A stretch of 64,000 nucleotides of DNA from Microcaldota archaeon (GTDB lineage: Archaea > Micrarchaeota > Micrarchaeia > Micrarchaeales > CABMGC01), in contig JAGWGW010000002.1 in the NCBI GenBank assembly GCA_028867135.1, forward strand, positions 25,544-89,543, given 5' to 3'. Position numbers and translations under genes: made by a program. Below are positions 16,190 to 25,411 of the stretch, piece by piece. Position 1 is the first letter of the stretch. Every line of letters starts with the position of its first letter. A model generated the notes under the pieces. It worked only from the letters and a program-made list of their open reading frames with translations. It did not search any database and was not told the DNA's origin.

Positions 16190-17941
16190 ATGAGGGTTTC
16201 AGGCTTAGCCGCACCGTTTCTGGTTCTTGTATTGTCACTCGGAATCTCGAACGCCTGGACCCTGCAACAGGGTTATTCCGTCCAGTATGCGCTCAATGTA
16301 TCGGTGCCGTCAACGATAGCCATAGGCTACAATGTAAGCAACATTGCCGTTTTGTCAGTGATGTCATCATCGCAGTATGGCTCATACCTGAACGGGTCCA
16401 GCGTCTATCCATTATACAACAGCACCGTCTCCGGTCAGGACATCAAGACGATCAGCTTGCCAGCCGGTTCGTACTACGCTATCCTCGATGCCAAATACGC
16501 TACCATCAACTATTCGTACAGCGCATTTGCAGCCCCTGCCGGCAGCATTCAAAGCATACTTGTCAATACCAAATACAGTCTTCCCCTGGACCTGCAGAAT
16601 TACAGCGATATAAACCTAAGCTTTGTCAGCGATCATCCGCTAAAAGTCTATCTTCCAGGCGGCTATAACTATACGATAAATGGGTCTGTTCTATATTGGA
16701 ATTTCCACGAGAACAGGGGACAGAACTATATCAACTTTACCTCCCTGCAGGCGACAAGGGTGTTTTTATTACTGAACGCCACGCCTGCCATAATCGACCC
16801 CCTTAGATACAACATGACAAACTTTACAAATCCCCAGCCAATCGGGATCGCCAGCTATGGACTCTACAACTACTCAGGACAATTCACCCCGTACCAGATA
16901 AACACCACGGAGATAGAAGGGACCGCTAACATTACCGAAATATCTGCTTATAACGCAATGCCTCCGGTGAACGTATCGAAATACGGGGCCAGCCTGCAGT
17001 TGAACGCCTTGATGAACATCGAATCAAATGGAAAGAGGTACACTTATTGGCTGCAAAACATCATGTCATTGAACACCAGCAACATGTCCTACTATATATA
17101 CGACAACGTATGGAACTACAGCGGCAGCAGGGCCAACATTTCAAATTCGACTTTATCTGGCAACGGCTGGATCTCAAGCACTTCAGTAATAGACAACGGA
17201 GGAGCGGTCTATGAGCAGGAATTCTATGGTTCCCCAATTCATGCGCGTCTTTATACCTATCCGCTATATTTCTCGCCGATCATAAAGATAGGATATAAAC
17301 TAGGCAATCCGATAGTGTCATTCGGCTACTACTCGGCACTGGGAACCTACTACTATGACAATGTATCATTCAATATTCCGTCGGATAATGCCTACATCCT
17401 GATGACACCGTACTACGAAACCCCATCCGGGAACCTCTATGATATAGAATTCGTCTTCGGAGGGGAGAACAGTGGAGAGATTACCAATTTTGGGCAACTC
17501 AACGCAACAATCCAAGCCTATTACTATGACAACGGCACAATGAAACCTCTACAGTCTGTCTATACCTTCGGAAGCGATACTGCAGAAGCTGCCACGAACC
17601 TCAGAACTCTTCCGAGCCCTAGAGGTGCGCTCGTTACCACGGGCACGCCGAACTACACCCGCATATTGTATTCCCAAAACAGAATTACGGTTTCCACCAC
17701 AACAACAATGTCTAGCACGGTTCCCACAACCTCGTTGTCGGTGAACCAAACAACAGTGCCAACATACAGCACAACGACAATTCCACAGAACAATCCCTCT
17801 TCAAACGACCTGTTGATAGGAATCGTCGCCCTCGTCGTGATAGGCGGCTTTGCAATTGCCGTAATCTACCTGGTATTAAGGGGCATGATATCTGCTGCTA
17901 AAAAAGGAAAGGGCGGTAGAAGAGGCATGAAGATACAGTAA
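16190..17941 (+). CDS. Membrane-anchored thermopsin-like acid protease (peptidase family A5)
   Basis: A 583-aa surface protein. A Sec signal peptide (MRVSGLAAPFLVLVLSLGIS, cleavage near NAWT) is followed by a ~480-residue ectodomain with the thermopsin pattern. Landmarks are PIGIASYGLYNYSG, SLQLNALMNIESNGKRYTYW followed by LQNIMSLNTSN, IYDNVWNYSG, YDIEFVFGGENSGE and VYTFGSDTAEAATNL. Then come a Ser/Thr/Pro-rich stalk (about 510-545), a membrane helix (DLLIGIVALVVIGGFAIAV) and a basic tail. Thermopsins are secreted proteases active at acid pH in acidophilic archaea; here the enzyme is tethered to the membrane. Many N-glycosylation sequons fit an exposed location. The start is the ATG at 16190, since the track TTG at 16184 lacks support. 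Confidence 0.8.
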   Translation: MRVSGLAAPFLVLVLSLGISNAWTLQQGYSVQYALNVSVPSTIAIGYNVSNIAVLSVMSSSQYGSYLNGSSVYPLYNSTVSGQDIKTISLPAGSYYAILDAKYATINYSYSAFAAPAGSIQSILVNTKYSLPLDLQNYSDINLSFVSDHPLKVYLPGGYNYTINGSVLYWNFHENRGQNYINFTSLQATRVFLLLNATPAIIDPLRYNMTNFTNPQPIGIASYGLYNYSGQFTPYQINTTEIEGTANITEISAYNAMPPVNVSKYGASLQLNALMNIESNGKRYTYWLQNIMSLNTSNMSYYIYDNVWNYSGSRANISNSTLSGNGWISSTSVIDNGGAVYEQEFYGSPIHARLYTYPLYFSPIIKIGYKLGNPIVSFGYYSALGTYYYDNVSFNIPSDNAYILMTPYYETPSGNLYDIEFVFGGENSGEITNFGQLNATIQAYYYDNGTMKPLQSVYTFGSDTAEAATNLRTLPSPRGALVTTGTPNYTRILYSQNRITVSTTTTMSSTVPTTSLSVNQTTVPTYSTTTIPQNNPSSNDLLIGIVALVVIGGFAIAVIYLVLRGMISAAKKGKGGRRGMKIQ

Positions 17942-17953
17942 GACTGGGAAATG

Positions 17954-18028
17954 CGGGCATGACGGGATTTGAACCCGCAACCAACGGCTCCGCAAGCCGA
18001 CGTGCTATCCAAGTTGCACCACATGCCC
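17954..18028 (-). tRNA. tRNA-Arg(GCG)
   Basis: On the minus strand, GGGCATG pairs with CATGCCC (acceptor), the D-arm is GTGC-AACTTGGATA-GCAC, the anticodon loop is TTGCGGA with anticodon GCG, and the T-arm is GCGGG-TTCAAAT-CCCGT. It is 75 nt with no intron. Pair 27-43 is a mismatch. It reads CGC codons. Confidence 0.9.
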
Positions 18029-18100
18029 AGCTACATATCTTTTTATATATTGTTATTTAATAGCTTAATACTTGTCATTGGTTTTAACAATAGTGAGCAT

Positions 18101-18268
18101 ATGGCAGATAACCCTGGAAAGATTTGCGTTTCATGCGGGAGGCTTACGAACCAGTATGTGGAGTTCAGGTGCCCGAGCTGCAGCGAAGGCGACATGATAA
18201 GGTGCTACAGCTGCAGGGAGAAGCACACGAGGTACAGATGCACGAAGTGCGAGTTCGAGGGACCGTAA
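18101..18268 (+). CDS. Small Zn-ribbon RNA-binding protein (COG2888-type)
   Basis: A 55-aa protein with four Cys pairs forming two zinc ribbons: CVSCG near residue 9, CPSC near 27, CYSC near 37 and CTKC near 48. This is the archaeal family predicted to bind RNA in translation. The ATG at 18101 is used because the ORF-track start at 17969 runs through the tRNA gene. The stop overlaps the start of aEF1-beta (TAATG), a neighbour pairing found in other archaea, so the two are co-translated. Confidence 0.85.
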   Translation: MADNPGKICVSCGRLTNQYVEFRCPSCSEGDMIRCYSCREKHTRYRCTKCEFEGP

Positions 18269-18507
18269 TGGGAATGGTCGCGACCGTCTTCAAGGTCTAT
18301 TCTGACGATACGGAGGGCACTGCGAAGGCGATTAAGGAAAAGCTGTCTCCAAAGTCTCTGCAGTTGATGGAGATCGCGTTCGGGATCAAGGTCATAAAGG
18401 TCATGTTCGTCCACGAGGATTCTGAGGGCAGCAACATATTCGAGGACAGGCTCAGGAACATAGAAGGGGTCAAGGAGGTCGAAGTCGAGGACGAAACCCT
18501 CCTGTAA
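18268..18507 (+). CDS. ef1b: Translation elongation factor 1-beta (aEF1B)
   Basis: A 79-aa protein of the EF-1 beta/delta guanine-nucleotide-exchange domain, which reloads aEF1A with GTP. The usual blocks are present: MVATVFKVYSDDTEG, LMEIAFGIKVIKVMFVHEDS, and the C-terminal DRLRNIEGVKEVEVED. The length is slightly short but typical for archaea. The ATG at 18268 overlaps the preceding stop. The ORF-track start at 18124 belongs to another frame of the Zn-ribbon gene and is rejected. Confidence 0.9.
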   Translation: MGMVATVFKVYSDDTEGTAKAIKEKLSPKSLQLMEIAFGIKVIKVMFVHEDSEGSNIFEDRLRNIEGVKEVEVEDETLL

Positions 18508-18566
18508 CTGCTCATCCTACAGAGGAATTATATTGTTTTTCAGGCATAGGATAGTGTTTCCTTTGC

Positions 18567-20876
18567 GTGATTAAAGTGATAAAATCCATAGAGCTTGTTA
18601 ACTGGAAGACGCATGGCTCTACAAGGCTCAATTTCGCCAGGGGCACCAACCTCCTCATAGGCCAGATGGGAGCGGGCAAGAGCTCCATAATGGATGCGAT
18701 ATCGTTCGCGCTCTTCGGCACGTTCCCGTCGATGAGCAGGGGCAGCGTCGGCGGCCTCATAAGGAACAAGCCGTCGCAGAAACGCGAGGCGAAGATAAGG
18801 CTGGAATTCACAAACGGTGACGATGAATACGCTGTCGAGAGAAGGCTGACGCTCGACGGCCCATCCTCAGCTGAGCTCAAGAGGAACGGCTCGTACCTAC
18901 AATCGCAGCCGAAAAGGGTTACCGAGGAGATAGAAAGGATACTGAGGATAGACTATGACCTTTTCTCCAAGGCGATATACGCAGAACAGAACGGCCTAGA
19001 TTATTTCCTCAACATAGACCCTAGGGAGAGGAAGAGGAAGATAGACGGGTTCCTTGGCTTGGACAGGTTCGTAAATGCATTGGAGAACACCAAGGCTACG
19101 ATGAACGACCTGAACAGGACTGCCTCTTCTGACGAGCAGATCGCCGAGGGTTTCGATGTCAAGCAGCTAAACGAGCAGCTAGGTGCAATTGCAGCTGAGC
19201 TTGAGGGGTACAGGAAGACGAACAGCGAGGCCAAGGAGAGGAAAAAGGACGTGGAGAAGGAAAAGGATGCTGTGGAGAGGGAGCTCAAGGCCTCCAAAGA
19301 GATGTACGACAAGAGGATGAAGCTCGACAAGCAGATACAGGAAATGGGAGGAAGGCTCTCCGCGCTTAAGCATGAGATAGGGGAGATAAAGAAGAAAGGG
19401 CTGATGGGTAAGGAGGAACTGGATGCTGGGATCAGGAAGGCTGAGAAGCAGTTGAAGGCATTGGTAGATGACGAGAAAGAGATGGGAGAAAGGCTGCTCA
19501 GTGCGCAAGGCGTAAAGGCAAAGCTGGAAGGAGACCTTGCAAGGGCCAGGAAGGACCTTTCGGAGATGGAACGCCTGAAGAAGGAGATACACGGAAAGGA
19601 CATAGACGAGTTCAGGAAGAGGCATGAGGCACTTGCGAAGGAGATTGAAGAGGCTGTGAAGGAGTCTGCATCCTCGATGGCCATGAAGGAAGAGAAGGAG
19701 AGGGCGCTTGCGGAATTGAAGAAGCATATAAGCAAATGCCCCGTATGCGAGAGGGATCTTGACGAAGGACTCAAGCAGAAGCTGACGCAGAAGAACATGA
19801 AGGAGATAGCGAGCATGAGGAAGAGGATCGACGAGCTCAAGAGCATGGACGGCTCCAAAAGGAAGGAGCGGGACTCGATTTCAGAACAATTGAAGAAAAT
19901 GGAGATCTCGTCTGACAAGCTCAAGGACTATGAGGGTATAGAAGGTAGGCTGAAAGAGATAGAGGGCAGCATCACCAAGTCTGCGAAGGATTCCGAGTCT
20001 GCAAAGAGCGGGCATGAAGCGGCCAAGGAGCGCGTGCTTAAGGCCAGAGACAGCATAGCCTCGCTCAGGTCATCCAGGGAAACCGTTGAGAGGGGGGAGG
20101 CGTATGCGGCTGAGGCTAAACGCATTGATAAGGAGATATCCGACAGGAGGGCAGAGCAGCAGGGGATAGACGTCAGCCAGGAGAGGCTTGACGCGCTGCA
20201 GGCCGATTTCTCGGATAGGAGCTCGATGCTGAGCAAGATCAACGCGGAGATAGAGTCCAATTCGAGATACATGTCGGACAAGGAGAAGCAGATCGAGGGC
20301 AAGAGGGTTGAGATAGCGAAGGTCGAGAGGATATATGAGACCATAAAGAAGAAGAAAAGGATCGTGGAGGAGCTCGCGAAGTTCAGGAGTTCGCTTGAGG
20401 AGACGCAGGTCGTGCTCAGGAGCAGGCTTGTCGGCTCGGTCAACGAGATAATGCACGAGATATGGCCGCAGATATACCCTTATGGCGATTATACAAGCAT
20501 AATGCTGGATGCTACTGACAACGATTACGTGCTCAAGCTGAGATCTGTAGTCGACAATGAGGAGATATGGCAGGAGGTGGAGGCGATAGCCAGCGGCGGC
20601 GAGAGGAGCACCGCATGCCTTACCATGAGGATAGCGATAGCCCTGGTCCTTGTGCCAAACCTGAAGTGGCTGATCCTCGACGAACCGACCCACAACATCG
20701 ACAGGGAGGGGATAGCAAAGTTCGTCGAGGTGCTCAACGATGCAATCCCTAAGATAATCGACCAGACGTTCATAATAACGCATGACGAGGCGCTGAAGCA
20801 GGTCAGCAACGCCAAGATATACATGCTTAACAGGAACAAGGACGAGCATCAGGAGACAGGCGTAATAGAGCTTTGA
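18567..20876 (+). CDS. rad50: DNA double-strand break repair ATPase Rad50
   Basis: A 769-aa SMC-like protein. The N-terminal ATPase half has Walker A LIGQMGAGKSSIMDAISFAL (about residues 30-49). Two long coiled-coil arms flank the zinc hook KCPVCERDLDEG near residue 392. The C-terminal half has the signature ASGGERSTACLTM and Walker B WLILDEPTHNIDREG. Rad50 with Mre11 processes DNA ends; mre11 is not in this window, although the two are often adjacent. The coiled coils are somewhat shorter than in model archaea (~880 aa). The start is a GTG; no ATG lies close enough to keep the first beta-strand. Confidence 0.95.
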   Translation: MIKVIKSIELVNWKTHGSTRLNFARGTNLLIGQMGAGKSSIMDAISFALFGTFPSMSRGSVGGLIRNKPSQKREAKIRLEFTNGDDEYAVERRLTLDGPSSAELKRNGSYLQSQPKRVTEEIERILRIDYDLFSKAIYAEQNGLDYFLNIDPRERKRKIDGFLGLDRFVNALENTKATMNDLNRTASSDEQIAEGFDVKQLNEQLGAIAAELEGYRKTNSEAKERKKDVEKEKDAVERELKASKEMYDKRMKLDKQIQEMGGRLSALKHEIGEIKKKGLMGKEELDAGIRKAEKQLKALVDDEKEMGERLLSAQGVKAKLEGDLARARKDLSEMERLKKEIHGKDIDEFRKRHEALAKEIEEAVKESASSMAMKEEKERALAELKKHISKCPVCERDLDEGLKQKLTQKNMKEIASMRKRIDELKSMDGSKRKERDSISEQLKKMEISSDKLKDYEGIEGRLKEIEGSITKSAKDSESAKSGHEAAKERVLKARDSIASLRSSRETVERGEAYAAEAKRIDKEISDRRAEQQGIDVSQERLDALQADFSDRSSMLSKINAEIESNSRYMSDKEKQIEGKRVEIAKVERIYETIKKKKRIVEELAKFRSSLEETQVVLRSRLVGSVNEIMHEIWPQIYPYGDYTSIMLDATDNDYVLKLRSVVDNEEIWQEVEAIASGGERSTACLTMRIAIALVLVPNLKWLILDEPTHNIDREGIAKFVEVLNDAIPKIIDQTFIITHDEALKQVSNAKIYMLNRNKDEHQETGVIEL

Positions 20877-20928
20877 CCATTGCGATGCGCCGTCTGAAGC
20901 CCCAGCCTTTGGCCGGATGAGGAGAAGA

Positions 20929-21132
20929 TCAACTTTGCTTTGACTTTCTTACAATAAAATAGGCTAAGCCGCTTGTTACCCAAGCAATCACAAGTCCGAC
21001 TCCAACTCCTCGGAAGTATGCGTTTCCTGTGAGATGTCCTGCTAAAAGCATTATCACGCTGACAATAAACTCTAATAGAATGAGCATTAGTATGAGAGAC
21101 GCATAGGTCACGCTCCTCCGCCACATCTCCAT
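20929..21132 (-). CDS. Small two-helix membrane protein
   Basis: A 67-aa protein with two hydrophobic helices (ASLILMLILLEFIVSVIMLLA and GVGVGLVIAWVTSGLAYFI) and a basic C-terminus. I recognise no family. It occupies the gap between rad50 and ftsZ, and no other frame there looks coding. The ATG at 21132 is preferred, though the ORF track starts nine residues earlier at a TTG. Confidence 0.5.
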   Translation of the reverse strand: MEMWRRSVTYASLILMLILLEFIVSVIMLLAGHLTGNAYFRGVGVGLVIAWVTSGLAYFIVRKSKQS

Positions 21133-21204
21133 ACGACTTCTTTTATCCGTATTCTTCAACTCTTAACCATGTTTTGAAATGCCCAGTTCTTTAGGATGAG
21201 TCCT

Positions 21205-22242
21205 TTATATCATTCCGAAGCCCAGATTGCTGCCCTGCGGCTCCTCTTCCTTGCCCACTATCGACGATCCCTTTACCCCTGTGAATATAGCTATCACCTC
21301 TACCTTGCCTGCGTAATCCCTGTCGAGCCTTGCGCCCCAGATAACCTCGGCGTTCGGAGCCGAGCTTGCCGTGAGCTTCTCGCCTATCTGGTTCGCATCG
21401 CCTAATGTAAGGTCCGGTCCTCCTGTTATGTGAAGCAGCACCCCTTTCGCGTCGCTGTAATCAACATCGAGCAGCTTGTTCCTGAGCGTATCCTGCACAA
21501 CCTCCTCTACCCTGTTTGATCCGTGCGCAGAGCCTACGCTTATCATTGCGAGCCCTCCCCTGTTCATGATGCTCCTTACGTCCGCGAAGTCGAGGTTGAT
21601 CAGGCTGGGCTGCGTGATCGCCTCTGTTATGCCGCGTACGGCCTTTGCGGTTATCTCGTCGGCAATCGCAAACGTCTTCTCTATTGGAAGGTTTGGATAC
21701 ACCTGCACGAGCTTCTGGTTGTCTATTATTATGAGCGTGTCGACCTGCTCCCTCAGCCTCTTTATCCCCTTTCTTGCAGTCTCGAGCCTTACCCTCTCGA
21801 GCGAGAAAGGTATAGTTACCACGCCTATGACTATCGCGCCGTTCTCCCTAGCTATCCTTCCCACTATCGGCGCCGCGCCTGTTCCCGTTCCGCCTCCCAT
21901 TCCTGCTGTGAGAAAGACCATGTTCAGGTCCTTTATCAGAATCTCTATCTCGTGGCTTGACATCTCAGCCGCTTTCTCCCCTATCTCCGGGTATCCGCCA
22001 GCGCCCAATCCGTGTGTCAGCGTCTTTCCCAGCATAAGCTTCGTTATGTTGGGAGGTATCATGTTTATCTGCTTCGCATCTGTATTGAACGCAAAAAGGC
22101 TAGCCCCTCTTACGTCAAGTCTTCCCAGCCTCTCGACCGTGTTGTTTCCTCCTCCTCCGACTCCAACAACCCCTATCCTGGGTTTGAAGGCCTCAAAATC
22201 GCTTGCGTCAAAATTAGCGTTCTTTATCGTGTCGCCGTACAT
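21205..22242 (-). CDS. ftsZ: Cell division protein FtsZ
   Basis: A 345-aa tubulin-family GTPase that forms the division ring. Conserved features in order are RIGVVGVGGGGNNTVERL, the tubulin signature AGMGGGTGTGAAP (about residues 96-108), LIIIDNQKL, the catalytic T7 loop INLDFADVRSIM, and GGPDLTLGDANQI. The usual long acidic C-terminal linker and peptide are reduced to a short tail (KEEEPQGSNLGFGMI). GAGGG precedes the ATG at 22242 by 6 nt; the ATG at 22248 is the alternative. Its promoter region is shared with the divergent pilin-LamG gene. Confidence 0.95.
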   Translation of the reverse strand: MYGDTIKNANFDASDFEAFKPRIGVVGVGGGGNNTVERLGRLDVRGASLFAFNTDAKQINMIPPNITKLMLGKTLTHGLGAGGYPEIGEKAAEMSSHEIEILIKDLNMVFLTAGMGGGTGTGAAPIVGRIARENGAIVIGVVTIPFSLERVRLETARKGIKRLREQVDTLIIIDNQKLVQVYPNLPIEKTFAIADEITAKAVRGITEAITQPSLINLDFADVRSIMNRGGLAMISVGSAHGSNRVEEVVQDTLRNKLLDVDYSDAKGVLLHITGGPDLTLGDANQIGEKLTASSAPNAEVIWGARLDRDYAGKVEVIAIFTGVKGSSIVGKEEEPQGSNLGFGMI

Positions 22243-22315
22243 GCACATCCCTCTGATTAATGACGCATGGCAATAATAAATATCTTTGCAAAAAAGCACA
22301 TATAGTGGAAATGAC

Positions 22316-23170
22316 ATGGGAGAGCTGAAAAACGCAAAGTCGCAGTCTGCGATGGAGTACCTGATGACCTATGGATGGGCGATACTCGCAATCGCCATTG
22401 TGATGGTTTCGTTGTATTCGTTGGGTATCTTCAACCTGGGCAACTTGGCGCCTACTGCAACTCCGGGCTCCTGCCAGGTGATAAGGACCGCTGCGCAGAC
22501 GAGCCTTGCAGGGCAATGCAACAACCTGATTCCGAAGTACGTCGGACAGTTCAACGGTGGCTACATTACAACAGGTGCAACGGGTTTTCCTAAGGGTAAT
22601 GCCGATATATCCATGTTTGCATGGATAAATGAACGGCAAGCCACCTCTTATCCTAATGTAGCCTATATAACTGGCTCTGGAACGAGTGCCCAGATAAATA
22701 CGAATAATGCGACTTCATCGACACTTAACCCAAGAATGTGTACCGCTGGATATTGCTGGATAGATTCTAGGATATTTACAACGAACCAGTGGGCTATGCT
22801 AGGTTTCACCTATTCAGCTAGCACAGGCAATGTGATCATCTATTTAAATGGGGTTGGAGGGAGTCCCTTAACAGGTGGCGGGCAAAACTTCCAAACAACG
22901 TCATTTAGTATAGGCGCAGGTCCGCGTTTCTTCAATGGTTCAATCGCTAATGTCCAAGTTTACAATATCTCATTAGACAATGCCACTGTAAAGGCGCTCT
23001 ACCGGGAAGGGATAGGCGGTGCGCCGATAGATCTCCAGCATATTGTCGGATGGTGGCCTCTCAACGGCAATGCCAATGACTACTCTGGCAACAATAATCA
23101 GGGAACAGTTACTAATCCTGTAGTCTGGAACGCGAACTGGCAGAGCGGATATACATCCCCTGCCTCCTGA
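22316..23170 (+). CDS. Pilin-like LamG surface protein, copy A
   Basis: A 284-aa secreted protein. Residues 8-40 form a type IV pilin (class III) signal, KSQSAMEYLMTYGWAILAIA, with Gln at +1 and Glu at +5 of the expected cleavage site. A conserved stem with two cysteines follows (PGSCQVIRTAAQTSLAGQC), then a LamG/concanavalin-like lectin domain (about residues 80-235) and a conserved end, GIGGAPIDLQHIVGWWPLNG...NWQSGY. The helix would sit in the membrane or in a pilus core, with the lectin outside. It is transcribed divergently from ftsZ. Three other copies in the window share both ends but differ in the centre. Confidence 0.85.
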   Translation: MGELKNAKSQSAMEYLMTYGWAILAIAIVMVSLYSLGIFNLGNLAPTATPGSCQVIRTAAQTSLAGQCNNLIPKYVGQFNGGYITTGATGFPKGNADISMFAWINERQATSYPNVAYITGSGTSAQINTNNATSSTLNPRMCTAGYCWIDSRIFTTNQWAMLGFTYSASTGNVIIYLNGVGGSPLTGGGQNFQTTSFSIGAGPRFFNGSIANVQVYNISLDNATVKALYREGIGGAPIDLQHIVGWWPLNGNANDYSGNNNQGTVTNPVVWNANWQSGYTSPAS

Positions 23171-23212
23171 CGAAAAGACAAAATTTATCTATTCCTAACG
23201 CATACGTTTATC

Positions 23213-24937
23213 ATGATGAATTCGAAGATTGCAGAGATCTTTGAGGAAATCGCTGACATGCTCGAGCTTGACGAGGTTGACAGGAAATTCGAGGTCCTTG
23301 CTTATAGGAAGGCTGCACAGACAATCGAGGGATTGCAGGAGCCTGTGGAGGATGTATACGCCAGGGGAGGGTTGGAGGCGCTGCAGGAGCTGCCTGGAAT
23401 AGGGAAGTCGACGAGCTCGCACATCGAGGAGTACATCAAAACCGGACGCATCAAGAAATACGATGAGCTGAAGAAAAAGTTCCCGGTAGACTTCAACACC
23501 CTCACGAAGATTCCCGGATTGGGAGCCAAGAAAGCAGCAAAACTCTTCGTTACACTCAAGGTGAAGGATATTGATGATTTGAAGAAGGCACTTGAGAGGC
23601 ACAAGATAAAGGACCTTGAAGGATTCGGGGAGAGGAGCGAGGAGGTCATACTGAAAGGGGTGCAGCAGTACGAATCAAGCAAGGGCAGGATGCTCCTCGG
23701 AAGGGCGCTGCCTGAGGCAGAAAGGATAATCAAGAAGATAAAGGACTCGGGGCTCGTGCACGAGGTTGTCATAGGAGGGTCGACAAGGAGAAGGAAGGAG
23801 ACTGTTGGCGATCTGGACATATTGGTGACATCGGACAAGCCGGAGAAGGTCATGGACTTCATCTCGAAGATGCATGAAGTCGAGAGCGTAGCGCTGAAAG
23901 GGCCCACCAAGACAACTGTAAGGCTGATGATAGGGCTGAGCTGCGATGTAAGGGTTGTCGAGGATGACAGCTTCGGCGCTGCGCTGCAGTACTTCACTGG
24001 AAACAAGGAGCACAACGTCAGGATGCGCGAGATTGCGATAGGCAAAGGTCTCAAACTAAACGAGTACGGACTGTTCGACAAGAAGGACAGGAACATATCG
24101 AAGGACGGTGAGGAGGATATCTACAAGAAGCTGGGGCTCGACTGGATGCCCCCCGAGATGCGCGAGAATCGCGGGGAGATAGAGCTTGCGATGAAGCACA
24201 AGCTTCCCAAGCTTATAGAGCTTGATGAGATAAAAGGGGACCTGCACACGCACACCATTGCAAGCGACGGCTCGTACAGCATAGTGGAGATGGCTACAGC
24301 GGCCAAGAAGCTGGGAAGGGAATACATAGGCATAAGCGACCACAGCAAGAGCGAGTACATTGCGCGCGGGATGGACGACAGGAAGTTCGTGAAACACCTG
24401 TCTGATATAGACAAGGCGAACGATGCGGTGCAGGGAATAAGGATTCTGAAGGGCGCAGAGATCGACATACTCAAGGACGGCTCGCTTGACCTGTCTGGCA
24501 AGACCATGGAGCTGATGGACTACACGCTTGCAAGCATACACACAAACCTTTCGATGCCTAAGGAGGAGATGACGAAGAGGATAATAGCGGCTTTCGATTC
24601 AGGCTATGTCGACATATGGGCGCACCCGACAGACAGGCTGATAAACGCCAGGGGGCCGATAAGCGTGGACTTTGACAGGGTGTTCGAGGCTGCAGAGAGG
24701 AACAATGTTGTTATGGAGATCGACAGCTTTCCGGACAGGCTGGATCTCAGCGACGAGAACATATTCAAGGCCAGGAAGTACAAGCTCAGGTTCTGCATAG
24801 ACACGGACTCGCATTCCACAGAGCATCTCTCGTTCATGAGATTCGGGATCGGCATCGCGAGGAGGGGATGGCTTACAAAGGAGGATGTCGTAAACACGAT
24901 GAACGCCAAGGAGCTGCTATCGTTCCTAGGGAAATGA
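23213..24937 (+). CDS. polX: PolX-family DNA polymerase/3'-5' exonuclease (Pol beta + PHP)
   Basis: A 574-aa protein. The N-terminal Pol-beta-like half has two helix-hairpin-helix motifs (LQELPGIGKSTSSHIEEYI, LTKIPGLGAKKAAKLF) and the nucleotidyltransferase site GGSTRRRKETVGDLDILV with paired aspartates. The C-terminal PHP domain has the metal ligands LHTHTIASDGSYS, GISDHSKSEYI, EIDILKDGSLD and IDTDSHSTEHL. Such enzymes fill short gaps and trim 3' ends in base-excision repair. The ATG doublet at 23213/23216 lies about 25 nt after a TATA-like AATTTATC, so the start is close to the mRNA end. Confidence 0.93.
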   Translation: MMNSKIAEIFEEIADMLELDEVDRKFEVLAYRKAAQTIEGLQEPVEDVYARGGLEALQELPGIGKSTSSHIEEYIKTGRIKKYDELKKKFPVDFNTLTKIPGLGAKKAAKLFVTLKVKDIDDLKKALERHKIKDLEGFGERSEEVILKGVQQYESSKGRMLLGRALPEAERIIKKIKDSGLVHEVVIGGSTRRRKETVGDLDILVTSDKPEKVMDFISKMHEVESVALKGPTKTTVRLMIGLSCDVRVVEDDSFGAALQYFTGNKEHNVRMREIAIGKGLKLNEYGLFDKKDRNISKDGEEDIYKKLGLDWMPPEMRENRGEIELAMKHKLPKLIELDEIKGDLHTHTIASDGSYSIVEMATAAKKLGREYIGISDHSKSEYIARGMDDRKFVKHLSDIDKANDAVQGIRILKGAEIDILKDGSLDLSGKTMELMDYTLASIHTNLSMPKEEMTKRIIAAFDSGYVDIWAHPTDRLINARGPISVDFDRVFEAAERNNVVMEIDSFPDRLDLSDENIFKARKYKLRFCIDTDSHSTEHLSFMRFGIGIARRGWLTKEDVVNTMNAKELLSFLGK

Positions 24938-24982
24938 GGGCTCAGAACAAGGTATATAAGCCTTGTCGCAAAATTCCTAATC

Positions 24983-25411
24983 ATGGACTTGAAGGGCATC
25001 GAGAGGAGGGCTGCACTTTTCTCCATCGTGGTATTCGTAGTCGCAGCTGCGGCATTGGCAGTAGGCTCGCAGTACATACTTTCCAATTACGGCACGGCGC
25101 AGCAGCAGCTGTATAGGGGCGGAGTCATAACAACATGGAGCACGACGGTATCGACAACGCTCAGCAGCATCTCCACAAAGACCACGACGTTCACGACCAC
25201 TACAAGGACTACAACGATAAATTGCGGCTCCGCATTCTGCTGGGGCAGCTCTGGCACGCAGCCGAATTCCTCCTATTGCCCTAAGGGCTGCTCGCCGAGG
25301 CTTATAGGCACGTGCGGCAACGCGAACAAGTACCAGTGCTTCACAACAACCGCATCCACGACATCGACTGCGACTACAAGCAGCGTCAAGACAACCGCAA
25401 AAGCGGCCTAG
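24983..25411 (+). CDS. Threonine-rich secreted/membrane protein
   Basis: A 142-aa protein I do not recognise. A membrane helix lies near the N-terminus (residues 13-32, [17 protein letters not shown]). Then comes a Thr/Ser-rich stretch ([20 protein letters not shown]), a compact core with six cysteines ([12 protein letters not shown]...CPKGCS...[12 protein letters not shown]) and a second Thr/Ser-rich tail. This looks like an anchored, probably O-glycosylated, disulfide-bonded surface module. The promoter GGTATATAAGCC lies 25-30 nt upstream. It overlaps the convergent gdhA stop by 4 nt. Confidence 0.6.
   Translation: MDLKGIERRAALFSIVVFVVAAAALAVGSQYILSNYGTAQQQLYRGGVITTWSTTVSTTLSSISTKTTTFTTTTRTTTINCGSAFCWGSSGTQPNSSYCPKGCSPRLIGTCGNANKYQCFTTTASTTSTATTSSVKTTAKAA

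Noticed and set aside
17954-18028. Intron in tRNA-Arg(GCG)
   Set aside because: All arms close at standard lengths and the gene is 75 nt without any insertion.
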